Origin: Camarhynchus parvulus
Lineage: Eukaryota; Chordata; Aves; Passeriformes; Thraupidae
Direction of reading: 5' to 3'
Assembly (NCBI RefSeq): GCF_901933205.1
Contig: NC_044585.1
Span: forward strand, 4,650,001-4,714,000
DNA: 64,000 nt
The position numbers and the translations under genes are program-made. Position 1 is the first letter of the stretch, and every line of letters starts with the position of its first letter. The notes beneath the pieces were generated by a model. The model was not told where the DNA came from. It saw only the letters and a list, made by a program, of their open reading frames with translations, and made no database searches. Positions 46,849 to 59,620 of this stretch are shown piece by piece.

Positions 46849-49800
46849 TCAGACAGGCTCCACACCTGGAGGAGCAGCAGATCTCCCTGAGGGAGGGGAG
46901 CCGGGATGATGCAGAGGCTGGGAATGTGGGAATGTGCCTTCAGAGGGCTCCCACCTCTCCAGGGAGGGCAGAGGCTGAGGACCACGAGCACAGGAGGTCC
47001 TGCAAGCACAGCCAGGTGCTGCCTTGGCTGAAGGGAGAGGCTGGGAAGGGATCCAGGGCTGAAAGTCTCCCCCAAGCCTGGCAGATCTGATAGATGGGCA
47101 GGGGCACAGCTTGTACATGCAGGGAGATGAAATAACACCATTTTTAAAGGGTTTGCTCTGGGCAGGATGGCAAGAAGGACCCACAGGATCTCCTTTTCTG
47201 CACAAGGACATTTTCTAAGACCCAGAGGCTCCTTTACCATTGTACCACATTCAAGTAACAATCTGGGTATGGGTTGCTTGGTTTTAAACACCTTGAATGC
47301 TGACCTTCAGTACAACCCAGTTCTTTTCCCAGGGGTTGTAACAGCATTCAGAGCCTTTCCCATGCATGATTTTGCCTGTTCTTTCAGCCTGTTTTGGTGA
47401 CTTGCTCTATTTCCACAGCAGGCAGGCTTGAAAAGATAACCTGCCTCTGAATTTCCATTTAATTCTAGCAGTATCAGCATTATGGAATCCCCACTGAACT
47501 CTAAATGATCCCTCTGCTCCTCCAGATTCATGGCACAGTAATTCCAGACTAAATGTTAAGAGAACAGATTAAACCCAAACTTAATCCCATTCTGTTGGAA
47601 GTGTTTTATTTGAGATTTACCCCAGAAAGAGCAGACCCCTGTTCTCACCTAGCAGGAGTTCCCATGCTGAAAATCATCCCATGCCACCTCTCCTGGACGT
47701 GGCTTTTCCACACATACAGATCCAAATTCTCTCCGCAGTTCAAGTGTTTTATTCCCAAATATTATTTGCATTCATGATAACTGCAATTTACTCTTTGAAA
47801 TAATCCACATTAATGCCAAGGGACTGAAAATGGGGGAAGAGAGTGGGAGCCACCCTAGGACAAGCTGTTTTCCTATCCAAAGACCCCAAGGAAACTCAGG
47901 AGAAGCAAAAAACTTCAGTTCCTTTTGGTTGCCCCCATTCTTGGCTCTTCCAGAAAGGGTCAGGGTGAATTTGGTTTTATTGCAGCACTTTTCTGACACC
48001 CTCCCCTCAGTGTGGAACAGGTCAGCTTTGCTTTGGGTCCTGCTGAATGGCAAAATCCTGCACAGGGGAAAGCAGGGACAAAGGATTGGGGTTTGGGTTT
48101 GTGCCTCTCATCTCATGCTCAGGTCCTGTAGGGCTGAAGGAAGGAGTGAATCCCTGGAATTAGACTATTTTAAGGATTATTTTTAGCTTCCCTCTCCTTT
48201 ACCCCGACTCTCAGCAAGAAACAGGGAAAGCATCACATCCTTGTCTTTCCTCTGCCAGCTGGCAACACCTTGGCATCCCAAAATCCTCCACATTTCCCCT
48301 GAAATGCACAATTCCCTGTTGGACAGGGCTGGACATGGCCTTGTTCATCTGACCTGAATGCAGGACAGGACTCAGTGGGTGGAAAACCCAGGCACTCCAC
48401 CCCTCAGCAGCTCTGCAGAGCCACACAAGCCCCAGATCCCAGGCCAGGTTGTCTTGAGGGACAAGAGGAAAACCCTCCCTGACACGAGGCTGTTTGCAGC
48501 CAGGAGGAGCAGGAGGGAGAAGAAGAGCTCAGCAGAGGCAGACCTGTACTGCCAGTTGTACAGCACTGTGCACAGAACTGAGCCTCAGGCTACACTCTCA
48601 CTGCTCCCCACATCTCCCCGTTTTATGCATTTCTTCTGAACTTTGGTGCAGGATCTATTCCTCAGATCCAAATCCCTGCCTGAGGCACAGCAGGACAGAG
48701 TGAAAGTTCCTTTCTGAGGCTGGATTTCTCCATCTCCAGCCTGTTTGTGCTACCCCACCCACTTCCCAGCCCTTGCCAGGAACATGGGCTGCTGCAAGCT
48801 TGTTCTTGTGCAAGGCAGAACCCTGCAAATGGCAGGAAATGTGCTTTGTTCCCAAGTTCTGCCTCACTGAAGGCTGGAGGTGGATGTGCCCAGGGAAACC
48901 TGGCTTCAAACAGGTCACTGCCACATTCCCTGAGCCTTTTGCAGCCATGCAAAGCAGCCAGGGAGGAGAGGAGGTGCTCCCAGGCACTGCCAGGGAAGTG
49001 CTGGGGGCAGGAGGAAGAAAATGCTTCATTTGCAGCCCCTGCTCCCCTCTCCTGTGACAGGAGCAGCTATGTGACCTCAGCCGAGTCCCTGTGGTGTCAC
49101 CAGACCCTCCAGAGGGTGAGAAAAGACCAAACCCTTCAGGACAGGCACTGTCCCACTCTGAATTCCATCCAGATTTCAAACCTGTCAGTGCCCAGCCCAA
49201 ACAAGCTGGGATCACTTCTGAGGTAAAACTGTGCTGGTTGCAAATCCCTGCTGCCAGCCAGCTTGGGGAAGGAGGGGAAACATCCTTTAAGTGCCTGGTG
49301 AGGCTGGAATGTAGAGAAACAATGGGCAGATGAGCCCAGCCCCAGCAGCTCCCAGCACTTTGCCAGGCTTGCAGCTGGCACAGCCAGGCCAAGGTGTTTT
49401 CCTCTCCTGCTCCCAAAGCTGGGAGGGAGCAGACATTTCCTCACAGGGCCCCAGGCAGGCATTGCCAAGCTCCAGCTCACCCACAGCCCTTCCACCTCCC
49501 CTGCCAGCACAGAATTCCCAGGTGAGAGATGAAAAGCAAACCCCTTAAACCAGCTTGGAATTGGAGCCCTGTGAAAGCAGAGCTCCCAAAAGGGAATTTC
49601 TGTGCAGAGAGGGGCTTGAAGCAAGAGCCTTGGGACCAGAGCTGCTGCCAGGGACCCCAGCACCCCCTTGGGCTCTTCCCTTTGCAGCTGCCCATGTTCC
49701 ATCTGTGCCATCCCTGCAGACTGAACCCCTGGTGGGGACAACAGACAATCCCAGGGACAAACTGCATCCATGGCAGAGGAACCAGAGAGGCCATGGATGC

Positions 49801-51959
49801 AGCACAAGGAGCACAAATACCAGGACACTGCGCTGGATTCTTATACCCAGCTTCTCTGAACATCTCTGCCTTTAATTCCATGATTTTAAATACTCCTCTA
49901 CCCTCCCCACCCCATTCTGGGACTTGTAGCTTGGACAGCTGAGCAGAGCAGGGATTCCCAGGACAGAAACACCACCAGTGTCAGACTCCAGGTGTATTCT
50001 ACACAAAGAGGAGGACAGATCCCCCTGGCTGCACAGCACAGGCACAAACAGGGAGAAGTTTCATTTAAAGAGATGCCTTGGGTACAAGCAGCATCACAAT
50101 TCACCTCAAGGCTCTACTGTTCAGCCATGTGAGAAAATTCAAATGTTTAAAGGTCCAGGAGTTTCTTATTCAGATTCAGAGCTGGTTAACACCCCACTTT
50201 GGCAGGGTGCTCCCCAAATGGTGCTTTACCAGAGGACACTGGAAAAAGCACAATTCCCCCCATCCTCTCACCCACAGCTGCTCTTGCAGCAAATCCCCAT
50301 CTCCTGCAGCTCTCCAGACACAGGTATGGGACCCACTGATGAAACTTTGGACATCTTCCCCTAACCACACTGCTTCAAAATAATCTAAGAGGCAGCAATC
50401 AAAGCTATTTTCATTTCCAGCTTCAAAGAGGATCCTCCAAACAAAAGGAAACACTTCAGTAAAGCATGTATAAACAGGGAGCATCTGGTCTTTCCCCAGC
50501 AGCTCTGAGCCTTGAGACAGAAATGCAAGAAAAGAGCTCCCAGGGAAATCAGGTAACAAATAAAATGTCTTGTGTGGGTACAGCTCTTCCTCAGAGCCCC
50601 TTGAGTGTTTCTGTGCTTCTTCCACAGAGGCAAAGCCCATGGAGAGCAGCACGCACCTGGCTCAGCCCATTGCATTTGTATCAGGAAAGCAGCTCTTTGT
50701 TCTCTGCATCAGGACCCAGCTGCTCCCCCAGGGACACAGATCCTGCAACTTAATGGAAATGCTCCTCTGGGTCAAGTGGCAGAGCCAACTGCTCCCTTAA
50801 TGCAGCCAGCTTCATTTTGGGCAGGGAGGGAGGGGAATCAATTAAGAGCCCAAGAGCAGGGCAGCCTCCTGGTGAGCAGTCACCTGTCAGGGCTCACACC
50901 CAGCTTTTAGTGCACCCTCCACCCCACTGCTGCCACAGCTCTGCTGCAACCTCTGCCTCCATCTGCAGGGCCCACAAAGCTGCAGGGGGAAGCTGCAGCC
51001 CCACAAAAGCATTTGCTAAGCCAGCGGGGAAAGATAAATCCACTGACAGGGACAAAACCTGTCTGTGAATAAGACAGCAAATAGAAGCAACAGAGCACAG
51101 CCACAGGAAAGAAGCTTCTCTCTGGACAGAGACACTTTCCCCATCCATGATATCCTGACTGTGTTTTTGTTGTTTAAAATGCTGACCTCACAGAAGCTTC
51201 ACAGCTTCATTTCTCCAGCTCTCTTACAAGTCAAAATGTTCACAACTCAATTACTCTAAATTAGCAGAGACCCCTCTGCCTCCGTGAACTCTGAGATCTC
51301 CAGGACAAAGCTGGACCACACCCCAACACTTTCACCTCCGGAGGGGCAGTTTGGAAACATCTCTAAAAATAACGAGCTCTGATTTTCTTCAAACAACCTT
51401 GAAATTCATATGGTGCTTGTCACAAAACCCCAGCAGCAAGTCCTAAGAGCACCAGGAGTGTTGCTACCTGCACTCCATCTTAACAACAGCAGTGTGGATG
51501 TGTATCTGAAAATGAACCAGTGATTAGCTCGTGGGTTCAAATTATCTGTGCCACCTAGCCCAGCTCCTGAAGCCAACTTCATTTTTAAAATGCTTTCAGC
51601 CCAGGTGGTTTCCAAACAGAGCAGTAAATCACTGATCAGAACTCATTTCACAATTAATTCTTTCTGTGGGACAAAGACTCCTTTGCTCTAAGTGAGGAGA
51701 TCAGAACGTGGCCTGCAGGGCTCAGAGCTTGGGTAACACCTAGAAAATACCAATCCAGCCCTGCCATGAGCCTCATAAATAGTGATGAGCATGACAGAGG
51801 TGAGGAGCTATTACAGACACAGAAGGACTCAGGTGTGTTAAGCACAGCAAAGCTGTGAAGTGTATTAAGGGATTTCAAGGTGTTGCGGGCATTGCTGAAA
51901 TGCAATTATCCAGGCAGAGCAGAGGGCAGCATCTGCTTGAGCAGCTGTAGATGCCAGGC
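46849..51959. other. Intergenic sequence, no gene seen
   Basis: This is five kilobases of low-CpG sequence with many short frames on both strands; the longest are about 250 codons on minus at 48.7-49.4 kb and 230 codons on minus at 49.1-49.8 kb. They overlap each other in opposite phases, carry no recognisable domain and lack splice logic. No mobile element or tandem array was recognised. Confidence 0.5.
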
Positions 51960-52045
51960 TTTTAGGATACAGAATAACCATGGGATGGTTTGGCTTGGAA
52001 GGGACCTTAAAAACCCTCCAGCTCCAACCCCCTGCCTTAGGAAGA
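51960..52045 (-). mobile_element. CR1 LINE 3' end fragment, minus strand
   Basis: The segment atgggatggtttggcttgg followed by aagggaccttaaaaaccc and ctccaaccccctgcc matches the reverse complement of the well-known CR1 3' untranslated tail. Only about 85 bp remain, which is typical of heavily 5'-truncated CR1 copies. It carries no coding sequence. The usual terminal short repeat is degraded. Confidence 0.85.
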
Positions 52046-55000
52046 GGCTTAGTGAAGGTTTCATCCAATTCTTCGTCCATGAAGGTTTAATTCAATTAAA
52101 GCCAAAAAGTTATTTAATAAACCAGCAGCAGATTATCAAGACAAGGTGTGAAAACTGCTACAGCCTCTTCAGACTAAGTGTCAGGGAGGAGACAGAACCA
52201 GAGAACATAAAGGCAAAAAATGCCAGTGAAGAAACTAAATCCCCAATTCTTGTAGAAGTGTGAAGCTCTCCCACCTTTTTCTCCAAGGAAAACGAGCTCA
52301 GAAACTCTGTTTTAAGATTTCGCAGGAGTTCATGCTGAATTAAACCCATTCCTAAACTAACACAACTGCTTGTGATCATTCGCAAACATTTACATCCCCA
52401 TTCTTGTTAAGAAGTGCCACTGAATTTGGTATGCTGTAAGAACTGACACCCACTGTGCCCAAGGGATCCCCCAAGTCACATTCAGTACCTCAGGGGCAAT
52501 TTCTGCTGTAAAACTCTGGATTATATTATTTTGGTTTGGGATTTCCTGCCTCTTCAAGGTGAGGAAAGATGTGGAAAGCAGTAGAAGACCAGCAGTGGAT
52601 AAAACCGTTCTGTGTGACAAATTAACAACACAGGAATTGCTGAACTGTCACAAATTCCACCCAGCAGGAGTCCCTGAAGCAGCCACTGACAGGGAGTCAT
52701 GGGAGTTCAGCTGAAGAGACTAAATCAGAGCCTAAGACCACACAATCAAAGTTTTCACTATTTTTTTTTTAACCAAGACAAGCAACACTGTGCCAGTGTT
52801 TTGTGGGAAGAGATCCTGGGGTAGAAGCTGGACAGCCAAACCCAAAGCTGTGATCCAAAAGAACTCCTGAGTCGACACAGGAGCTCCTGATGCAGCTGAA
52901 AACATTTCCAGGAGTGTTTCCAGAGGCAGAACAGCTTCTGTCTGAGCAGCCCAGACCATACAGGAGCCCTACAGAGCAACACAGATGTGCTCTGAGGTCC
53001 TGGTCTGAAATCCCAATTTATCCTGGGGAGCCAGGCCTTCCACACACTGAACCTGGGAATCATTGTTGTACCTAGCTGGTGACCAAAACATCACCCAGTG
53101 TGTGGAGGAGCCTTTCTGAGGGAAATGGTTCAATGCTGGATGGAGCTGCAGCCTCCCTGAGCTTCACAGCTTGGGATTTTCCCATCTCTGTCCTTCATTC
53201 CCACTGAAGCCAATGAGCTTCCAGGGAAATTAAAGGCAACAGATTTTAACCCAACACCATTTTAACAGCAAATCCTGAATAATAAAACAACAGTCATTCC
53301 TCAGTCTGCTCTGTTTAAACCTTCCTGCTTTCCCTGCACATCAAAAATAGACTTGAGCTGCCACTGAAGGCTCTGGAGTTTTTAACAGAGCATCCAGCTC
53401 TGGGTGAAAGATTGCTCAAGTCCATTTAAGCACCATCTATCAGCAATTCCCACTGCATTGCCATTACATGCCCAGCACAATCCATCAGACTGGTGCTTCC
53501 AGCAGATCCATTCCAGCTTTCAGAGAGAAGGAGGCTCTGGATTCCCTGGAGCATCCACAGCTGGCCTCAGCCTCTTGCAGGATGTTTGCACTAATTGAAA
53601 TTAAGACAATCATCAGACCATGGATTTGATTAGCAATGCTGCTGAGCCTCCCTGGCTTTCCCTCTCAATTCCCTCCCTCCCCAAACACAGAAGAGCAGAA
53701 AATGCCTTAGTCCAACTTCTATTTTTGTTAAAATGGATATTAGTCTTATTCCCACTAAAATTTGGAAACCCAGACAGGAGTTTCAGCATTAGGCAGGATG
53801 TAAAGAAATTCACTTCTTGCCAGGACTTTGTGTTTCTCTAATAACTTCAAGAAATGCAAAAAAACCCCACCTGAATGCAGAGCCAAAACACACCACTTGG
53901 TCTCACATGGGATCTGATCAAACATCCAAAGGCATCTGAAATTCCAGGAAGGCAGAGCTTCCTCATTCCTAAGCAAAACAGCAAAATGTACAGAAGGAAT
54001 GAATTTCTTTCATTCCACATCCCTCATGATTTATCCCTGTGATCAATATAACCCAACAGTGCCTCAATATTCCAGGCACTTCCCTGCAGTCTATGGGAGA
54101 CACAAGACACCATTCCAATAAAATATAATAAAACATGCTCAGCATTTGTTTGTTTGAAATTCAGAAGGGCTTTCAGATCTATCTGCTTCACCCATCTCCT
54201 CCAAAAGCCATAAATCTCCTCCAGCTAAACCAAACCATATTCCTACATTTCAATGCTAGGAGTGAGCTCAAAGACCAGAGGAATTTGCAAGCACCAGCCC
54301 TTTTCCTCCTTCCCAACATCCCCATGGCCTTTGACAAGTCTCAAAACTCCACCTTCCAGGAGCAGAGGGACTTCTTGTCTCCCACTTGGGAGATGTTTTT
54401 TGAAGGACATTTTGCTGCTGGTATTTGCACAAGAGCATGCTAGGGCTGAAAAGGATCTGACTTGATCCCAAAAAAATGCTATTAAAAGGCAGGGATATTC
54501 CATGCTTGCCTGGCACTCATCTGAAAAATCACCCTGAGCTGGGTGGAGGAAGTCACTGATAAACAGCCAGCCGATATCTGAAGCAGACAGCTGAGTATCA
54601 GATCCAGGCAAGCAACCATGAGCACAGGAATAGGGGAAAAAGATGGAATTCTGGGCAGTTCAGGCACAAGAAACAAGGAGCACATTGATCCTCCTTGCAT
54701 TTCCCCCAAGGATCCTAAAATCCCATCACCAACCCTTCCTGAAAAAGCATCTTCTGGTGCCAAAGGTGATCCTGCAGAATGGCCCCATTCCAGGTGAAAG
54801 TGCTCCAAGGAGATAAGGCCTATCAGTTGGGAAAGGCAGGGTGAAATAGGATCCAAACCCAGGAGGCTCAGGGAGGGATGAGTCCATAAATCCTCCTTCT
54901 GCCAGAGCCTGGATGTGCCTCATCCCACTGGGCACAGCTCAAGGGGGGCATCAGCCATGAGGATGTGACTCCAAGGCTCATCCTGATGGGCAGCAATTAG

Positions 55001-58000
55001 CTCTGAGATGCTGGTGGCATCCCTGAGCAGATTTCAACCCCAGATTTTTAAAGGAAGGCAGAGATAACCTCCAGTGTTCAGACTTTGAACTCTTGGAAGA
55101 TGCAGCTTCCTCCTGGAGAGCAGGAAGTGCCACCTAAAACGAGAAGGACACTGTGAAAGGAAGCCACTGGAATTAGTTTCAGAAGAAGGTTTAAACCCTC
55201 CCCACCCCATCTCAGAGCAGGAGGAGGGAAAGCCAAGAGCAGCAAACAGAACAAGGCAAGGAGAGCTTTGTGGATTTAAAGCGCTTTCACAACCCTGGAA
55301 TACTTGGGCCTCCCTGAGGATCCATCATCCCTCTTGCAGATGAGCAGCAGTGAGGTGGTCTCCCCCTTCAGAGAGCTTTGGATGAGAACCAGCAGGAACA
55401 TCATGTCTGAGCTTCAAGGACTGAGCCTTCCCCCAGGATTCATGGATGGCAGGGCCGAGCCAGAAGGATGCATTGAACAGTTGCTCAAGTTCTGGCACCT
55501 GCAGGGATTTCCTTGAGATAAAGTCCAACACAGGCAGGATTCAGATGTTGTGTAAATATTGTCAGCACTCTGGCAGAGCTCCCCTTTTTTATGATTTGTT
55601 TTACACAATCCCCAAGTGTTTCATAAACACTAATTCTATCTCCCTGTTCCTCTGAATGAGCAGAGTGCTCCACGCAGGAGGAAACCAAGGCAAAGTGAAG
55701 ATCTGCTTCCCACCAGCAAGGTGAGCAGCCTGGGGGAGCTTTATCTCCTCTCACAAATGAGGCCCCCACCTGGCAGGAGGTGACATTTACTGGGATTTAG
55801 CACTGTTGCCAGCTCAAATATGATTTAAAATTTCCAGAGGCTGAACCCCGAGTCCAGCATTAGGAGCTCCTCACTGACAGCTTAATTTCTCCTGGACACA
55901 GAGGGAGCTTCCAGTATCTTGTCATAGACTGTTCCACCCATCTCCTCCAGCTGTGGATGGAGGTCCTGGGCCATAGATCCTCCCCCAGATCTTGCAGATA
56001 TCTTCAAAGCAGTGACAGCACAACCAGTTCTGTCCCAGCACAGAGATTTCCCCTTTGCATTTTGCCCCAGTCCATAACTCCACCAGGCTGAAGGCATCAC
56101 CTGGGTCCATATTTCCCTAAAGACTCTTCTGTCAATTCCTGTGAGCTTCCCAGGCCTCTTGGAGTGCCAGCAAATATCAAAAGAAGCAAGAGCATCACAA
56201 ATGAGATCGGAGCTCAGGAGAGCACTCCCAGAATTTCCATGGGAGCACTGGTTCTGTGCAAAGCTTTTATTTTATGATTCATGACTAATTTGCAATAAAC
56301 CCCAGCTTCAAGAAGTCACTTTGGTGCAGAGCACTCCTCTGTTTTCCATCCCCTGGTGCTGAGTCTAGAGCTGGGTGTTGATTGTCAGAGTGATGGGTAT
56401 TGTGAAGATGAACTGAGAGATGAAACACAAAAAACATATTAAGGGAAGATAAATGGACACAATATCCTTGGCAAAGAGCAGGGCCTCAAGTCTTAACAAC
56501 ATGTTTCTTCATCACCTGCAAAAAGATGTTTCAACAGCTGGAGATAAGTGGAACATGACCAGTTCAGCTCTTTTCCTTCCCCTGGAGTCCAGGGAAGCAG
56601 CAGGGAGCAGTGCAAAACCACATCAGCTCACATCAGACACGCTGCCCACCACAGAAGGCATCTCAGAGCCAGTGGAGCGTGCTGAGGAGCACTGGGGACC
56701 TGCATTTGGACATGAAACCAACCTTTAAGAGGGGTTCAGAGGCAGCTCTGCTAAAAGGAAAATAAAACTATTGATTTTTGCTAAGGCTTGACAATTCCCC
56801 AGCAGCTCCCACCCCAGTTTCAGACAATAACCCAGAAACAAGCTGCCAGTGACAGGGGCACAGCCACAGCTCCAGTGCCAGCCCTGCTGGGATGTTTTAG
56901 CTCCCAGAGGGAGCTCCTTTCAAACTCCAGCACAAGCCAAGCATGGAAGACTACAGAAACCTGGAGGAAGGCTGGGATGCCACCTGAGCCCTGGGTTTGC
57001 AAGAAACCTTCAAAATACACCTTAAAGGGAATTACAGCTCACCCAAGGCTCCATATTTGAGCTTTAGTTCTAAGGAAAATGCCACAAGACATTCAATCCA
57101 TTAAATCTGCTGCTGACTCTCTCTCTCATTTGCACTCCTGATCCCATTTTCCCTCTGATCCTGGTGATTTGGAAACAGCCTAAAGCTTCCCAGCACCTGC
57201 AGCACCAGGCTGTGCCACTGAGGACTCCAAAGCAGCCTGTGCCATGAAGCCAGCAGCTTTTAGCAGTGCCTGGGGCAGGACAAGGAATTGGACAGGAATT
57301 ATTCATTCCCATTCCCTCCCATTTTTGCCCATTGCACTCCATGGGCAGCAATCCATAGCTTCTCCACCCCCTCCAGCCACATTTCTCAGCATCCCAGCCC
57401 TTCCTCCTGTTCCCAAATGATGGGAAAGCCCAGGGGGGAAGAGGAGAGTTTATCATTTATGGCTCTGCAATGCCTCTTAGGGACAAGAGTCTGCCACAAC
57501 AGGCAAGCTCTGCACCACTAACCAGGGCTGTGAGCTCTCCAGAGACATCTGCCCCAAAATGTGGAGATAAAATACACCTAATTCAGCTGAGAGTAACTTA
57601 AAAATAGTCTTCCTATATCTGTGATACAGAGGGGAAATTCCATATGCTACATAATTTGATCTCAAAAAAGAAAAATAGTTTACAGTGTGGGAGAAATTCC
57701 TTTTTTACAGGAACAGGTTACACCTAAACAAGCTTGAGTAAGAGGAAAAAGGGATAAACAACTTCACCCTGACTGCAGAGCACAGCTGACAGGAGGTTTA
57801 ATACTGGCATTTGGGCATCAAAATCTGCAAACATTTACTGTGCTCTGACATGAAAGCAGCAGGATTTGGGGCAGAGGTTATATTTTTATTATGCCTGGCA
57901 CAAAAACCCCCTCCACTCTACAAAAGCATGAGAAAGATATTTAACAAGAGCAAGAAGCCAGGACAGACTGCTTGCATCAGATCCATCTCAGGGGCCCCCT

Positions 58001-59049
58001 GAACCACTGAAGACAAAATTTGCATCCTGAATTTCTTAATACTCACTTTATGGTCAAATTGAATAAACCCCAGAGATTTTCTGCTGCTACCCCCAGCAGT
58101 GTGGAATAAAAGGCTGTGCCAGCTCAGCAGGCAGGCTCCAGCTGGGCTCAGGACAGAGCATGTGCACACCAGTTTGCTCTCTAATTGGAGTGGTTTGTGG
58201 CATTGCACCTTACACAAGGATTAGACTCCTAAATTCCAAGCTCAGGCTTTGTTAGCAAGCCTTGGCCTAGCTTGTGGCAACAACCTCCCTTTACTCAGCA
58301 TGAAGAGGAATTTGGAAAAGGCACCAAGAAGAAGAAAGCAAACCCAAGGAGGTCCAGCTACTGTGGGAAAAGTGAGTTTTAGACTCTTCCATCCACACAC
58401 ATCCAATCTTTCAGTGTCAGCAATACAAGCTGTGGGCTGAAAAATCCCAACTCAGCTTTGGCTTCTACCTGCCACTTCAAGAAAAATAATAAAACACATT
58501 GATATGGACAAGAAATAGCATCCACTTCTTTCTGTTTGAGTCATGAGGCAGAAAAGCTTGAATGTACCTTGAGAACAAAATCACAATAAACAGAGCATGT
58601 GGGAGGGATATTTTTAAGTCACAAAGAACCAGGTTTTGTAAACTCTTTTCTGAAAGATATATTGAAAAACCCTTTAAAAATCATGAACCATGACCTTGCT
58701 CTGCCCCTTGAATCCAGCCTGTCTGGAATGTTGAACACTTAGATTTGGATCCAGACAGGAACCAGCAGAGCAAAACTGCTGGAGAGAAGTTCCAATTGGT
58801 GACAAAAAGTGTTTCTAAGCTTTTGCCAATCAACACAAAGCCTCAGAGGTGTGGCTGTGCTCAGATGGCATCCCTCAAAAGCAGGCACTGCATCCTGCAC
58901 AGGCTGAGGGGAAGCAAAGGAGCTCCTGGCCTGGGGAAATCACCATTCCTGATTTCTGCCCAGCCCAGGGACGGGGCAAACAAACTTCTCAGCGAAGATG
59001 CAATGTTGGGGTACCTGTTGCTGATTCCCCAACTTCTGGGACTCAGGCT
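52046..59049. other. Intergenic sequence, no gene seen
   Basis: Seven kilobases of low-CpG, moderately AT-rich sequence with only short frames (under about 130 codons). No transposon, tandem array or RNA gene was recognised. AT-rich patches (for example 57.59-57.70 and 58.45-58.69 kb) have nothing distinctive. Confidence 0.5.
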
Positions 59050-59620
59050 GGGCCCTCCCAGGGGGGCTCCCCTGTCGGGGGACACCCTCCTGGAGTGGTT
59101 TTGTGTCAGGAAAGAGAGACCCACTGGATCTTTTCAGCCTTCAGGTTCTGGTTTATTGTTATCTTATCTAGAGTTTTGCACGCTGTCCACACCAGGCTCA
59201 GCGCACTGGAAAAGCACCACAAAAATGGCTAAAAATCTTTCATTACAAGGTCTTTCAAAGCTAAACTATCCAATTAAGAGCTGACACCTAGAATGTTTCC
59301 CTTTTTAACCCAATAACTAATCCCACAGAGCCTGCAATGGGGACTTTTCCACCCAATTACAAAATGCCACCCAAACCCATGAAGAAGAAGCATGAAGAAG
59401 AAACCCAGGATGACACCCTGTGCCCTCCATCTTGCTGCCATCCACAACATACTAAAAATCCCAAAACCTAAATTTCTCACCAAGTGATACACCTACACTA
59501 CTCTCTATAATCTATTTCACACTTTTGTGGATTCTGGCCTATTCTGGAGTTTAAGAAACTTTCTCCACGAATGAGGGTCAAAGTCAGTGCTCCCCTGGGG
59601 GTCAGGGCCCCCCAGAGCAG
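59050..59620 (-). mobile_element. Solo LTR-like element, minus strand (ERVK-like)
   Basis: On the minus strand the order is a U3-like region, a TATA-like tagataagata, and AATAAA (59152-59157) only about a dozen bases later. A U5-like end follows, with aaggctgaaaagatcc and a GC-rich terminus. The very close TATA and polyadenylation signals fit a short-R, betaretrovirus-like (ERVK) LTR. A small cat/aag duplication (gaagaagaagcatgaagaag) lies inside. No gag or pol sequence flanks it, so it is a solo LTR. Ends are approximate. Confidence 0.6.

Noticed and set aside
51530..51545. tRNA B-box-like gggttcaaatt
   Set aside because: No matching A-box or cloverleaf arms at the correct distance.
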